DNA of 38,580 bases from Marinosulfonomonas sp. (GTDB taxonomy: Bacteria; Pseudomonadota; Alphaproteobacteria; Rhodobacterales; Rhodobacteraceae), in NCBI GenBank assembly GCA_022712735.1, contig JAFLKA010000098.1:1-38580 (forward strand), read 5' to 3'. Below the pieces are notes generated by a model, which worked only from the letters and a program-made list of their open reading frames with translations, did not search any database and was not told the DNA's origin. Positions 17,901 through 25,972 of the stretch are shown here, piece by piece. Each line of letters opens with the position of its first letter. The stretch's first letter is position 1. A program made the position numbers and the translations under genes.

Positions 17901-18053
17901 GGTGACAATCTGGGCAATCCGGATGGTAAAATCAGGGTCTTCCAGACGGGGCATGGTCTCATAGGCGGTCCATCCGCCGAACAGGCAGATTAGAATGACA
18001 ATCGTGCTAATCAGGCGGTTTTTAATGGCGAGTGCAGCGAGATTCATGTTCAT
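14988..18053 (-). CDS. RND efflux pump permease (AcrB/HAE type)
   Basis: This is the inner-membrane proton-driven pump of the tripartite system, 1021 residues from the ATG at 18053, the normal RND length; an upstream start at 18068 is less likely. It has an N-terminal TM helix, a PDFTIRIAQI and YPGATPLEVANEVTDKIE porter start, and the TM4 segment LGMLVDNAIVVVDA, where AcrB has the Asp407/Asp408 proton relay. The second half repeats with FGLLVMGTPLEFMAIIGVLSL and LKNAIVLVDQMD. Only one Asp is seen in the TM4 motif (VDN in place of VDD), as in many HAE relatives. The substrate is unknown. It starts 4 bases after the adaptor stop codon. Confidence 0.92.
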   Translation of the reverse strand: MNMNLAALAIKNRLISTIVILICLFGGWTAYETMPRLEDPDFTIRIAQIVTQYPGATPLEVANEVTDKIESAIQQMPEVKEILSTSTAGLSIILVEIKYAFSPDKAALAGIWTKLRNKVSEAGGKMPPDAGQPFVNSDFGDVFGIYYAITSEGFSQREMLDYAKTLKTELLTIGGVGKVAIQGNVPEAIYIELSQKQIAATGASIDQIFDQLTKQTSVTPSGSVALGNRRLIVQLPPTQETIADLEDTVVSVGSEGRVIRLRDIATVTRGYQDPPSMLMRYDGRPAIGLGVSVVTTENVVRVGKLISEKIEAMESERPIGLEVHDYYNQGAIVEFAVNDFAVNVGLAVLIVLVVLTLFMGIRTSIVIGGVLLITIAATLAVMQLVGIPMHRISLGALIIALGMLVDNAIVVVDAILIGVRQGKRRIDIAIETVSQTWLPLIGGTIVGIIAFAPIGLAPGSTAEYTGHLFWVILISLSFSWLFGVTLAPLFSVILFKESTGEAVEPKPDGAFIRAYKSFIRGVIKTRYLVIAAMVGLFAVSVVGFAYVKPGFFPASTAPLIVVDYWLPQGSSLDQTKADMITIEEKLETIEGVTTVNTLIGGGTFRFMLVYEPESPNSSYGQFLIKVEDYKMIDGLMPEIQSYIAANFPDAQAKVWRFQLGPGGGSKIAARFSGPDPAVLRDIAQQAKTIMANDPDTISTKDDWRQPSSVIVPILNESRARRMGVTREDVSAALNVNFTGRTVGVFREGDLLIPIIERAPDKERLGVDSIGTIQVTSSVSGEAIPLRQLVDGFKTEWRDGKLLRVNKVLAITAKTDPGPNILSGDLFKRLRPQIEAIPLPAGYKLTWKGEFGDSQEANGSLASALPMGIAAMVLVVMMLFNAIRQPVLIFLTLPLSIIGVVFGLLVMGTPLEFMAIIGVLSLSGLMLKNAIVLVDQMDQKIADGIPRFDAIVDSAASRLSPVMLGSITTVMGVFPLLTDAFFRSLAVVLIFGLSFATVLTLVVIPALYAIFFRIKTSEREIV

Positions 18054-18057
18054 GTCC

Positions 18058-19125
18058 CTAGTCCTCAAACCGGCGGATCGTCATGCCGTCATGCAGGTAT
18101 GATGCTCCTGCACCAACGATGGTGTCTCCGGCCCCGATGCCGGATGCCACAATTATTTCTTCCCCGATAGAATCGGCGAGCGTAACTTTGGTTTTGGAAA
18201 CCTTCATCGTCGCGGCGTCGACCTTCCAGACATATGTATCGGTGCCATCATGCAAGATCGCCGAGACCGGAACCCGTATCGTCAACACCTTGGCCGCGTC
18301 ACCTGTCCTGCGCAGCTTTGCGTGCAATTCGCCCGTCATCCCCCCCAGAACAATAAGCCCGTCAGGCACCTGAAAACTATATTTTATCTCATATGTCTGA
18401 CTTGCAGGGTCGGCCTCGGGTGCAATTTTATTGAATGTTACTGGGATGCTTATCAAAGGGGCCACATCCAGAATAATCAAAGTGTCTTCCGCCTTGATAC
18501 TGGCCGAGCTGGCGATCATCTGAGCCGGCACATTCACAACCGCTTCAAAATTTGAAACGTTTTGAATGGTGACGACCGCTGTCGATGATGAAATCGTCTG
18601 GAACTGAGCCACATTCACCTGAGAGATAATGCCATCAAACGGGGCAAAAAGGGTTGCATGCCCCAACTGGGTTTTTGCCTCCTCAACCGTTAACAGCGCT
18701 TGATCGCGCGTTGATTTGCGCTCATCAAAAACAGTTTGCGCGATGGCCTTTTGCGCCACCAGTGTTTCCGCCCGCTTGAATTCGATTTGCGCATTTTCAT
18801 ATTGCGCTTGCGCCTGCGCGAGGGTGTTTTTCAGCGTGGCAGTATCAAGTTGCGCAATCAGGTCACCCTTGGCAACCGTCTGACCTGCGATTACCGGCAG
18901 GGAATTGAGCGTGCCGCCGACCAGCATCGTCAGATCGGCTGTGATGCTTGGCTCGATGATTGTGGGCAGTTTGAGGTTTATTACCGGATCAACTGCAACG
19001 ATATCAATCAGTTTGGCAGGGCGTATCGGGGCGCTGGATTCTTGCGAAACCGAAGGGCTGGCAGCCGTTAACGCCACCGATGTAATTGCAATCAACAAGC
19101 TCGATCGCCCGATCCCTAGAAACAT
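18058..19125 (-). CDS. RND efflux periplasmic adaptor (membrane fusion protein)
   Basis: This is the adaptor that links pump and outer-membrane duct. The ATG at 19125 has AAGGAG six bases upstream and gives 355 residues with a signal peptide (SSLLIAITSVALTAASP). The upstream part of the open frame is 5' leader. The first half-lipoyl segment (LPVIAGQTVAKGDLIAQLD) leads into a coiled-coil hairpin (about 100-160, AQAQYENAQIEFKRAETLVAQ). The second lipoyl half (LFAPFDGIISQVNV), the beta-barrel and membrane-proximal domains follow. It is the first gene of a five-gene operon controlled from the TACAAT-box promoter at 19254-19304. Confidence 0.9.
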   Translation of the reverse strand: MFLGIGRSSLLIAITSVALTAASPSVSQESSAPIRPAKLIDIVAVDPVINLKLPTIIEPSITADLTMLVGGTLNSLPVIAGQTVAKGDLIAQLDTATLKNTLAQAQAQYENAQIEFKRAETLVAQKAIAQTVFDERKSTRDQALLTVEEAKTQLGHATLFAPFDGIISQVNVAQFQTISSSTAVVTIQNVSNFEAVVNVPAQMIASSASIKAEDTLIILDVAPLISIPVTFNKIAPEADPASQTYEIKYSFQVPDGLIVLGGMTGELHAKLRRTGDAAKVLTIRVPVSAILHDGTDTYVWKVDAATMKVSKTKVTLADSIGEEIIVASGIGAGDTIVGAGASYLHDGMTIRRFED

Positions 19126-19253
19126 GTCATTCTCCTTAATAGTCCACTGACTCACGCCAAACTGGGCCAGATCGATGGCTGCCCCATACCCATTTGGAAA
19201 TACCGAGCCCAAATAATTGTGAGTTATTCGAGATGAGCAAATCTTGATATTCA

Positions 19254-19304
19254 TAAATGGCGAAATGAGCGTTGTAAGTATTGTAGGGCTACATGCGGAT
19301 TGTA
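19254..19304 (-). promoter_or_regulatory. TACAAT-box promoter of the RND operon
   Basis: Minus-strand TACAAT at 19304-19299 and 19285-19280 are 19 bp apart, and the second is followed by ACTT. A related TTACAAC lies just beyond (19277-19271). After 20-22 bases comes a weak -10-like element (CATTTA or TTTATG, around 19259-19252). The geometry matches the sites at 9602 and 11982. The remaining gap to gltS (to 19588) shows no further gene; the gltS promoter must lie there but is not obvious. Confidence 0.55.
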
Positions 19305-19588
19305 AAAAATGATGGCCGCAAATGATGTCAAAACCTAAACTAAAATAGCCGTCAGGTCGGATCATGCCTGACAGGGCGGCAGATCATCTCGCGGCAATAC
19401 GACCCCGCGCGAATTTTTCCAATACAGCGAAATTGATACATCGTAAGATTTACCTCACGCCATCTGCTTGCATGCCCTTGCGTGGATGGAAAACCGAACT
19501 GTTAGCACGAGAAAATTACGTGAGTTATTCCTGATTATGGTTTCTTCTTCTTTTCTCACCAATAGACCACAAACTGGGAAAAAATATT

Positions 19589-20800
19589 ATGATCCCCGAA
19601 ATTGAAATTCCTGCATTTCTAGCTGTGACGCTGGGTTTTATCGTCTTTTTCCTTGGGGCGTTTTTAACCCGTAAGGTGGCTTTCCTAAAAAACTACAACA
19701 TACCTGAACCGGTTTCAGGCGGTGTCGCAGTAGCCATCTGCACGTGGCTATACTTTGTAATGACGGGCACACAGATTACCTTTGATTTGGCTGTGCGGGA
19801 CTACCTGTTGGTTGTTTTCTTTTCTACAATCGGACTGAATGCGCGGATTGCTGATTTGTTTCGTGGCGGGCGGTTACTGTTCATCCTTTTGATCCTGACG
19901 CTGGTCTTTATGCTGCTGCAAAACATCGTCGCTTTGATCGGGGTTACTTTGTTCGATCTGCCTGCAACGATCGCTGTGCTGCTTGGATCGGCTTCCCTCA
20001 TCGGGGGCCACGGAACCGCCATTGCCTGGGGCCCCAGGGTCGAGGAAATTTCCGCATTTTCCGGCGCGGCGGAACTTGGTATTGCTTCGGCCACGCTTGG
20101 CCTGGTTTGCGCGGCCCTGATTGGTGGCCCAATTGCCAAACGTCTGATCGACAGAAATCATCTAAAAGCCGATGAAGATGCGGCCCCTATTGTCGGTCTT
20201 GAATATTCCGAACAGGATGCCGCAGAAAATCAGGTTAACCAGATCAGCCTGATGCGGGGAATGCTCGCCGCCCATATCGCGGTTTTCCTTGGGTTCATTG
20301 CCCATGAGGTTATTGGGAATATGGGAATTAAACTCCCGCTTTTTGTGCCCTGCCTTTTGGTTGGTATTGTCATGTCAAATACGGTTCCGTATTTATTGCC
20401 AAAACTGACTTGGCCTGCTGGCAGCCGTGGTCTTGCGGTGATTTCTGATTACTGTCTGTCGGTGTTTCTGGCGATGTCATTGATGAGCATGAAACTCTGG
20501 TCACTGGCTGAACTTGGCGGGCCTATCGTGATCATTCTCGCGTTGCAGGTTTTAATGACCGTTTTATTTATATCATTCGTCGTCTTTCGTGTGATCGGTA
20601 GCAGCTATCAGGCTGCGGTATTGAGTGCCGGGTTCGCCGGGTTCGCGCTTGGCGCAACGCCAACAGCTATCGCCAATATGTCATCTGTGGCCAAGCGTTA
20701 CGGCCCGGCTCCCCTTGCCTTTATTATACTTCCACTGGTTTCGGCATTTTTTGTGGATTTGGCCAATGCTTTCATCATTCAGTTTTTCGTTGGGCTTTAG
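19589..20800 (+). CDS. gltS: Sodium/glutamate symporter GltS
   Basis: GltS imports glutamate with Na+ across the inner membrane. The 403-residue length equals that of the E. coli protein (401). It has about ten hydrophobic helices in two inverted halves. Family landmarks are NIPEPVSGGVAVAI near residue 36, FFSTIGLNAR near 75, SLIGGHGTAIAWGP near 130 with the conserved pore loop GGHGT, and the second-half loop FALGATPTAIANM near 350. Glutamate import can support pH homeostasis through decarboxylation or osmoregulation, though no glutamate decarboxylase is seen here. It is divergent from the RND operon and stands alone. Confidence 0.92.
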   Translation: MIPEIEIPAFLAVTLGFIVFFLGAFLTRKVAFLKNYNIPEPVSGGVAVAICTWLYFVMTGTQITFDLAVRDYLLVVFFSTIGLNARIADLFRGGRLLFILLILTLVFMLLQNIVALIGVTLFDLPATIAVLLGSASLIGGHGTAIAWGPRVEEISAFSGAAELGIASATLGLVCAALIGGPIAKRLIDRNHLKADEDAAPIVGLEYSEQDAAENQVNQISLMRGMLAAHIAVFLGFIAHEVIGNMGIKLPLFVPCLLVGIVMSNTVPYLLPKLTWPAGSRGLAVISDYCLSVFLAMSLMSMKLWSLAELGGPIVIILALQVLMTVLFISFVVFRVIGSSYQAAVLSAGFAGFALGATPTAIANMSSVAKRYGPAPLAFIILPLVSAFFVDLANAFIIQFFVGL

Positions 20801-21664
20801 GGCTCAAATCAATGTCAATCAAAGCTCCATCGACAATTCGAGCACCAATGTCTGCTTTGGAGAAGTATGAACCGCAAAGTTTATTTGAGTGGATGACCGC
20901 TTCCCGCCCGTTCTGTCGATGCGGCATGTCCGCTTTGGGGCTGGGAGCCGTCATTCAACGTTCGGTGTTCGGACGGCAGTTTTGCGCAGATAGTGTACTT
21001 TGCAAAGTTTGGCGAACGGCCCAATGCCGACCTTGGCCAACTACCAAATCGCGGCAACGCGGCTTTCGCATTGCGGACATTCATAACCAAGCAGAAACAG
21101 CGGAGATTCCAAGTTTTCGCCAAATGTTGCGGTCAGAATAGCATAAAAGGAGTTGCAGAATTTTTTGATCTCCAAAAGAATAGGCAACGTCGTACGAGGC
21201 AATCCGGCACCCGGAGCGTCGGTTTTCGCAATGGTTTCACACTCGGCAAACCCCTGCCAATCTGATTGGCGGATTGGAGCCGATCTCAAAGCGGAAAGGG
21301 CGTGAATTATTGACGCACCCTCCTTGAGTTTCATGACAAAGGGACACAGATCTGACGTATGTGCTTTAACCCCAGCGATGTTTGCAGAAATTACCGCACT
21401 ACGCCAGCAGTATGAAGCCGTGCTGGCGCGAACAGGGATGTGATGGCCTCAGCGAGAAGAAAAGAAAGAGCGGCTCCTGAAGTCAGGGGGTGGAGTTTTT
21501 AAAAATCAGGCAGCAACGATGTAAATAATGACGTGGCTGTGTGGAAAGACAGAATTGCCTCTACTGGCTAAACGTGTAGTATTCCTACGAAGCAGAAGTG
21601 ATATCCATCACCTGATCAAAGGATTATCAATAATTCTCATATGTCCTTCATCAAAGGTATCCTG
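20801..21664. other. Long intergenic region with a repeat copy and a short ORF
   Basis: This gap between gltS and psiE holds no full gene that I can support. It contains a dispersed-repeat copy (20930-21036). It also has a 36-codon frame, 21333-21443 (+), ending EAVLARTGM, which may be the tail of a decayed gene. A hairpin-like CTCCT...AGGGG with a following T5 tract near 21472-21502 is a weak candidate terminator. The promoter of the downstream operon should lie in its last 150 bases. No clear FNR-like site was found there. Confidence 0.4.
20930..21036. repeat. Dispersed intergenic repeat, copy 2
   Basis: This copy has three segments shared with the others. TCCGCTTTGGGGCTGG followed by a CATTC end (20930-20956) and GGACGGCAGTTTTG (20971-20984) recur at 36422-36520. 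CTTTGCAAAGTT, CGGCCCA and ACCTTGG (20998-21036) recur at 620-667. The repeat has no gene and seems to be a mosaic or degraded element. Confidence 0.6.
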
Positions 21665-22192
21665 ATGGTAGATAGCAACGAACCACTTATCGAAAAGCTG
21701 CAGGTTATTATTCATTGGGCGGTGCGCACATTGGCCATACTTATGGTGTTTGTAATCATCATGGGCGTTGTCGATGTAGCGTGGACCTTATACGGCAGAT
21801 TGGTCTCCCCTCCTAACTACATCCTGACCATCAATGATATGCTGGCGACCTTCGGGGCATTTATGGCGGTGCTTATTGCCATCGAAATATTCATCAACAT
21901 CACAGTCTATCTGCGCGAGGATGCCATCCATGTCAAAATCGTCATGGCCACGGCGCTTATGGCCATTGCCCGAAAGGTGATTATTCTTGATCTTGAAAAG
22001 ACCGGGCCTGAATATCTCTGGGGTATTGCTGCGGTGGTTTTTGCTGTCTCGATCGGCTACTGGTTGGTGCTCACCTTGCCACGTTTTGACCTTACATCAA
22101 CGTCAAAAGTGCCGAGGGTGGATAAACAGCCTCATACTAAAACTGCGACGCCGAAGCAAAGAAAAGGTGGCGACAAGCCTTCTGGTGATTAG
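21665..22192 (+). CDS. PsiE family inner-membrane protein
   Basis: This 175-residue membrane protein has about four hydrophobic helices (residues ~20-45, 60-85, 95-115 and 125-150) and a basic C-terminal tail. The sequence pattern (DMLATFGAFMAVLIAIEIF, YLREDAIHVKIVMATALMAIARKVI) fits the phosphate-starvation-inducible PsiE family (PF06146). Biochemical function is unknown; in E. coli psiE responds to phosphate starvation. The ATG at 21665 has AAAGG seven bases upstream and is preferred to the ATG at 21641. It heads the operon, 9 bases before the P-type ATPase gene. Confidence 0.8.
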   Translation: MVDSNEPLIEKLQVIIHWAVRTLAILMVFVIIMGVVDVAWTLYGRLVSPPNYILTINDMLATFGAFMAVLIAIEIFINITVYLREDAIHVKIVMATALMAIARKVIILDLEKTGPEYLWGIAAVVFAVSIGYWLVLTLPRFDLTSTSKVPRVDKQPHTKTATPKQRKGGDKPSGD

Positions 22193-22201
22193 AGGTGACT
22201 G

Positions 22202-24922
22202 ATGGGTAAAGCCCTAGAAGAGCCGCCTTGGCATCATTTGCACGGCGAAAAAGCTCTGGCTCTGCTTGATACGGATTTGAACACAGGGTTGGATATTGCC
22301 GAGGTAGAAAATCGCCTCCACAAATATGGACCCAATGCGTTGAAAACCCGAAAGGGCAAAGGGCCGTTGCGGCGGTTTCTGGAACAGTTCAATCAGGCGC
22401 TTGTCTATATTCTACTGGTGGCGGTGATCATCAAACTGGCCCTTGGTGCTTATGTTGATGCCGGGGTTATTTTTGGCGTGGTGCTGCTCAATTCCGGCAT
22501 CGGATTTTTGCAGGAAAACAAGGCGTTGTCGGCCCTGAATGCGCTATCGCGTGCCCTGACAGCAGAGGCAGGCGTGCTGCGATCGGGCAAAAAGCATCGC
22601 CTTGATGCCACCAAACTAGTGCCAGGAGATATCGTATTGCTGGCATCGGGCGACAAGGTGCCGGCGGATATGCGCCTGTTGCGCAGCCGCAATCTGCAAA
22701 TCGACGAAAGCACCCTGACCGGAGAATCGGTGCCGATCGAGAAGCGGTTGGGGGAATTGGAGCCGGACATGCCTTTGGCCGACCGGACCAACATGGCCTA
22801 CTCAACAACACTGGTGACTTATGGAACCGCAACGGGCGTGGTGATCGCAACCGGGGACGCGACCGAAATCGGCCGCATCTCGGGTCTGATTGCAAGCGCC
22901 AATGTACTGGAAACACCGCTCACACTCAAAATCGCGCATTTTTCGCATCTGTTGCTTTACGCCATTCTTGGCTTGGCACTCGCCACGTTTCTTGTTGGCC
23001 TGTGGCATGGTGACAGTTGGGTTGATCTGTTTTTGGCGGCGGTGGCCTTGTCGGTTGCTATGATCCCCGAAGGCCTACCGGCGGTGCTGACCATTACACT
23101 GGCCATCGGGGTGGCACGCATGGCGAAACGGGGCGCCATCATCCGCCGCCTGCCTGCCGTTGAAACGCTGGGCAGCACCACGGTTATCTGCTCCGACAAA
23201 ACCGGCACCCTGACCCGCAACGAGATGACCGTACAACAGCTTTGGGTTAGCGGGGATACCTACGATATCAGCGGTATCGGCTATGCGCCGGACGGCGACA
23301 TCCGGCAAGCAGGCGAGCCCGTAGCAATAGACGACAATACCGCCCTTAACGAGTTGCTGCGCGCGGGTCTGCTGTGCAACGATTCCGGCCTGACATTAGG
23401 CGACAACGGTTGGGTGATCGAAGGAGACCCCACCGAAGGCGCGTTGCTGGTTGCCGCACAGAAAGCGGGACTTGAGCCACGTCGCGAGTCGGAGCAATTC
23501 CCACGGCTTGATGCGATCCCGTTTGAAAGCCAACACCAGTATATGGCGACGTTGCACGGGGGTGATACTCCCGTGATCTATCTGAAAGGGTCGATCGAGA
23601 GCGTGCTGGAACGCAGCGCCATGATGTTTGGGAAAGATGGGCAAAGCAAGCCGCTGGATCGTGATCTGGCGCTTGCCCAAGTTGACAGGCTCGCCGGACA
23701 GGGACAGCGCGTTCTGGCGTTTGCACGCATAACCCCACCGCTCGGCACGACCGGGATTGATCACAGCGATGTCTCTGCCGGGCTAATCTTCCTTGGCTTG
23801 CAGGGCATGATTGATCCGCCTAGGAAAGAGGCTATCTCGGCGGTAGCCGCCTGTCATAGCGCCGGTATCCGCGTCAAGATGATCACCGGCGATCATGCGG
23901 TTACGGCTGCCGCCATTGCGGCCCAGATCGGGCTGGACGGGGTCGGGGTATCCGGTCAAGCCCCGAAGGTGTTGAACGGCCGTGATCTGGAGGCGATGAA
24001 TGCCGCAGAACTGGGTCGGGCCGCGGCTGAAACCTCGGTTTTTGCCCGGGTCTCGCCGGAACAGAAACTGCGGCTGGTCAAGGCCTTGCAGACCCACGGT
24101 GAAATCGTGGCGATGACCGGCGACGGAGTTAACGACGCCCCCGCCTTGCGCCGTGCCAACATCGGCGTGGCCATGGGCATCACTGGCACCGAGGTTTCAA
24201 AAGAGGCAGCCGACATGGTGCTTACGGACGACAATTTCGCCACCATCGAAGTCGCCGTGGAGGAGGGGCGCGGTGTCCTTGATAATCTGATCAAGTTTCT
24301 CATCTGGGTCTTGCCCACCAGCGCCGGTGAGGGATTGGTAATCATGACTGCGGTTGTATTGGGCGTAGCTCTTCCGATTTTACCAGTCCAAGCCTTGTGG
24401 ATCAATACAACCACAACGGTTCTGCTTGGCCTGACACTGGCCTTCGAGCCGCGTGATCCGCAGATCATGCGGCGTCTGCCACGCCCACAAAACGCGGCCA
24501 TCCTAAACGGCGAGATGGTTTTTCGTATTATTATGGTCGCGCTGCTGTTACTGGCCGGAAGTTTTGGCTTGTTTGAATGGGCTTTGCAGCACGGTGCCAG
24601 TCAGGCCGAAGCCCGCACCATTGCAGTCAATGCCATTGCCATTGGGCAAACCTTCTACCTGCTCAATTGCCGGTCGCTGCGGTTTTCGATCATTCATATA
24701 GGGTTGTTTAGTAACATGTGGATATGGGGCGGGATTGCCGCCATGATCATTGCACAACTGGCGTTCACCTATGCACCGGTAATGAACCAATTGTTCCACA
24801 CAGCCCCGATTGGTATAATGGACTGGATGCAAATTCTAGCTGTCGGGTTGGTGATCTATATAGTTGTAGGTGTGGAAAAGGCGTATCGTCGGAAAAAGGA
24901 AAACGGGAAAGAATTACTATGA
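22202..24922 (+). CDS. Cation-transporting P-type ATPase (P2-like)
   Basis: This 906-residue ion pump has the full P-type layout: N-terminal cation-ATPase domain (~1-70), paired TM1-2, actuator with LTGESVP near 178-184, TM4 motif PEGLPA, phosphorylation motif SDKTGTLTRN with Asp332, hinge GDGVNDAPAL near 640 and C-terminal helices. It belongs to the P-ATPase IC/P2A-like group. The TM6 site differs from Ca2+ pumps: the usual NLVTDGxPA Asp is absent and the segment reads WINTTTTVLLGL followed by AFEP. Calcium transport should therefore not be assumed, and the ion is unknown. The stop overlaps the next ATG by 4 bases. Confidence 0.9.
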   Translation: MGKALEEPPWHHLHGEKALALLDTDLNTGLDIAEVENRLHKYGPNALKTRKGKGPLRRFLEQFNQALVYILLVAVIIKLALGAYVDAGVIFGVVLLNSGIGFLQENKALSALNALSRALTAEAGVLRSGKKHRLDATKLVPGDIVLLASGDKVPADMRLLRSRNLQIDESTLTGESVPIEKRLGELEPDMPLADRTNMAYSTTLVTYGTATGVVIATGDATEIGRISGLIASANVLETPLTLKIAHFSHLLLYAILGLALATFLVGLWHGDSWVDLFLAAVALSVAMIPEGLPAVLTITLAIGVARMAKRGAIIRRLPAVETLGSTTVICSDKTGTLTRNEMTVQQLWVSGDTYDISGIGYAPDGDIRQAGEPVAIDDNTALNELLRAGLLCNDSGLTLGDNGWVIEGDPTEGALLVAAQKAGLEPRRESEQFPRLDAIPFESQHQYMATLHGGDTPVIYLKGSIESVLERSAMMFGKDGQSKPLDRDLALAQVDRLAGQGQRVLAFARITPPLGTTGIDHSDVSAGLIFLGLQGMIDPPRKEAISAVAACHSAGIRVKMITGDHAVTAAAIAAQIGLDGVGVSGQAPKVLNGRDLEAMNAAELGRAAAETSVFARVSPEQKLRLVKALQTHGEIVAMTGDGVNDAPALRRANIGVAMGITGTEVSKEAADMVLTDDNFATIEVAVEEGRGVLDNLIKFLIWVLPTSAGEGLVIMTAVVLGVALPILPVQALWINTTTTVLLGLTLAFEPRDPQIMRRLPRPQNAAILNGEMVFRIIMVALLLLAGSFGLFEWALQHGASQAEARTIAVNAIAIGQTFYLLNCRSLRFSIIHIGLFSNMWIWGGIAAMIIAQLAFTYAPVMNQLFHTAPIGIMDWMQILAVGLVIYIVVGVEKAYRRKKENGKELL

Positions 24923-25959
24923 AATGGTCCTGGAAAATCGCCCGCATCGCCAACATTGATGTTTATGTCCATGCCACGTTTTTCATTCTGATTGCATGGA
25001 TTGGCCTGAGTTACTGGCAGGCAGAAGGCACCCTGACCGCTGTTGCAAGCGGCGTTGGTTTTATTCTGACATTGTTCGCCTGCGTGGTGGCCCATGAATA
25101 CGGCCACGCGCTGATGGCGCGCCGGTATGGTATCCGCACCAAACATATCACCCTGTTGCCAATCGGTGGCGTTGCCATGCTGGAGAGTATGCCCGAGAAC
25201 CCCAAGCACGAAATCGCCGTAGCGCTGGCAGGTCCGGCCGTCAATGTTGCGATTGCGATTGTCCTTTGGCTGTGGCTGAGCATCAGTAACACGCTGGTGC
25301 CAATAGAGCAGCTTGACCTGACCGGCGGCCCATTTCTGGAACGCATTCTGGTGATCAACATCATTCTGGCGGTGTTCAACATGCTACCTGCCTTTCCGAT
25401 GGATGGCGGGCGGGTGCTGCGGGCGGCGCTGGCGCTGCTGATGGGTTTGATTGGATTGCTCTATAACCCTTTCCTGTTGTTCATTGCCTTCTTTGTGTGG
25501 ATTGGTGCCTCGGCCGAGGCCGGGATGGAACAGGTTAAATCGGTTCTGTCAGGTTCTGATATCAGGCACGCGATGTTGACAGATTATCAGAGCTTGTCAC
25601 CGGGAGACCCGCTGTCACGGGCGATTGATCTGACCATGGCGGGCAGTCAGACCGATTTTCCGGTGCTGGAAGGCGGCGTGATGGTCGGTGTGCTGGGGCA
25701 GGCTGATTTGTTGAAAGGCTTGAACGCACAGGGCGAATATTCTCCGGTCAGCGGCTGGATGAAACAGGGCGTTCAGAGTGCCGAAATAAACGAGCCACTG
25801 GAGTCGGCGATGGAACGGTTGCAGAGCTGCAATTGCCGGTTGATCTCGGTCATGGACGCGGGCCGGATTGTCGGCATCATCAACCTCGATAATATCATGG
25901 AGCTTGTCAGGATTCAGTCTGCCCTGATGGTCCAAAGCCGGAGTAATCTAGCCAAGTAA
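24919..25959 (+). CDS. Site-2 protease (M50 family) with CBS domains
   Basis: This is an intramembrane zinc metalloprotease of 346 residues. The active site is HEYGHA (His59, Glu60, His63) in the second helix and NMLPAFPMDGGR (Asp162) in the later helix. Two C-terminal CBS repeats (about 225-340) may bind nucleotides and regulate it. This matches the SpoIVFB/Rip3-type subgroup. It probably cleaves a membrane-bound regulator or small protein; no anti-sigma factor gene is seen nearby. The ATG at 24919 overlaps the ATPase stop (ATGA), so the two are coupled; a longer frame start at 24718 lies inside the ATPase gene and is rejected. Confidence 0.9.
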   Translation: MKWSWKIARIANIDVYVHATFFILIAWIGLSYWQAEGTLTAVASGVGFILTLFACVVAHEYGHALMARRYGIRTKHITLLPIGGVAMLESMPENPKHEIAVALAGPAVNVAIAIVLWLWLSISNTLVPIEQLDLTGGPFLERILVINIILAVFNMLPAFPMDGGRVLRAALALLMGLIGLLYNPFLLFIAFFVWIGASAEAGMEQVKSVLSGSDIRHAMLTDYQSLSPGDPLSRAIDLTMAGSQTDFPVLEGGVMVGVLGQADLLKGLNAQGEYSPVSGWMKQGVQSAEINEPLESAMERLQSCNCRLISVMDAGRIVGIINLDNIMELVRIQSALMVQSRSNLAK

Positions 25960-25972
25960 GGAGGCCATAGCC

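Noticed and set aside
19366..19588. A search for TACAAT boxes in front of gltS
   Set aside because: TACAG and TACATC occur 14 bp apart but do not fit the box sequence or the 19-bp spacing, so gltS is left out of the regulon.
21530..21664. ATCAA-type sequences before psiE as an FNR site
   Set aside because: The ATCAA half-sites lack a matching TTGAT/TTGAC half at the right spacing.
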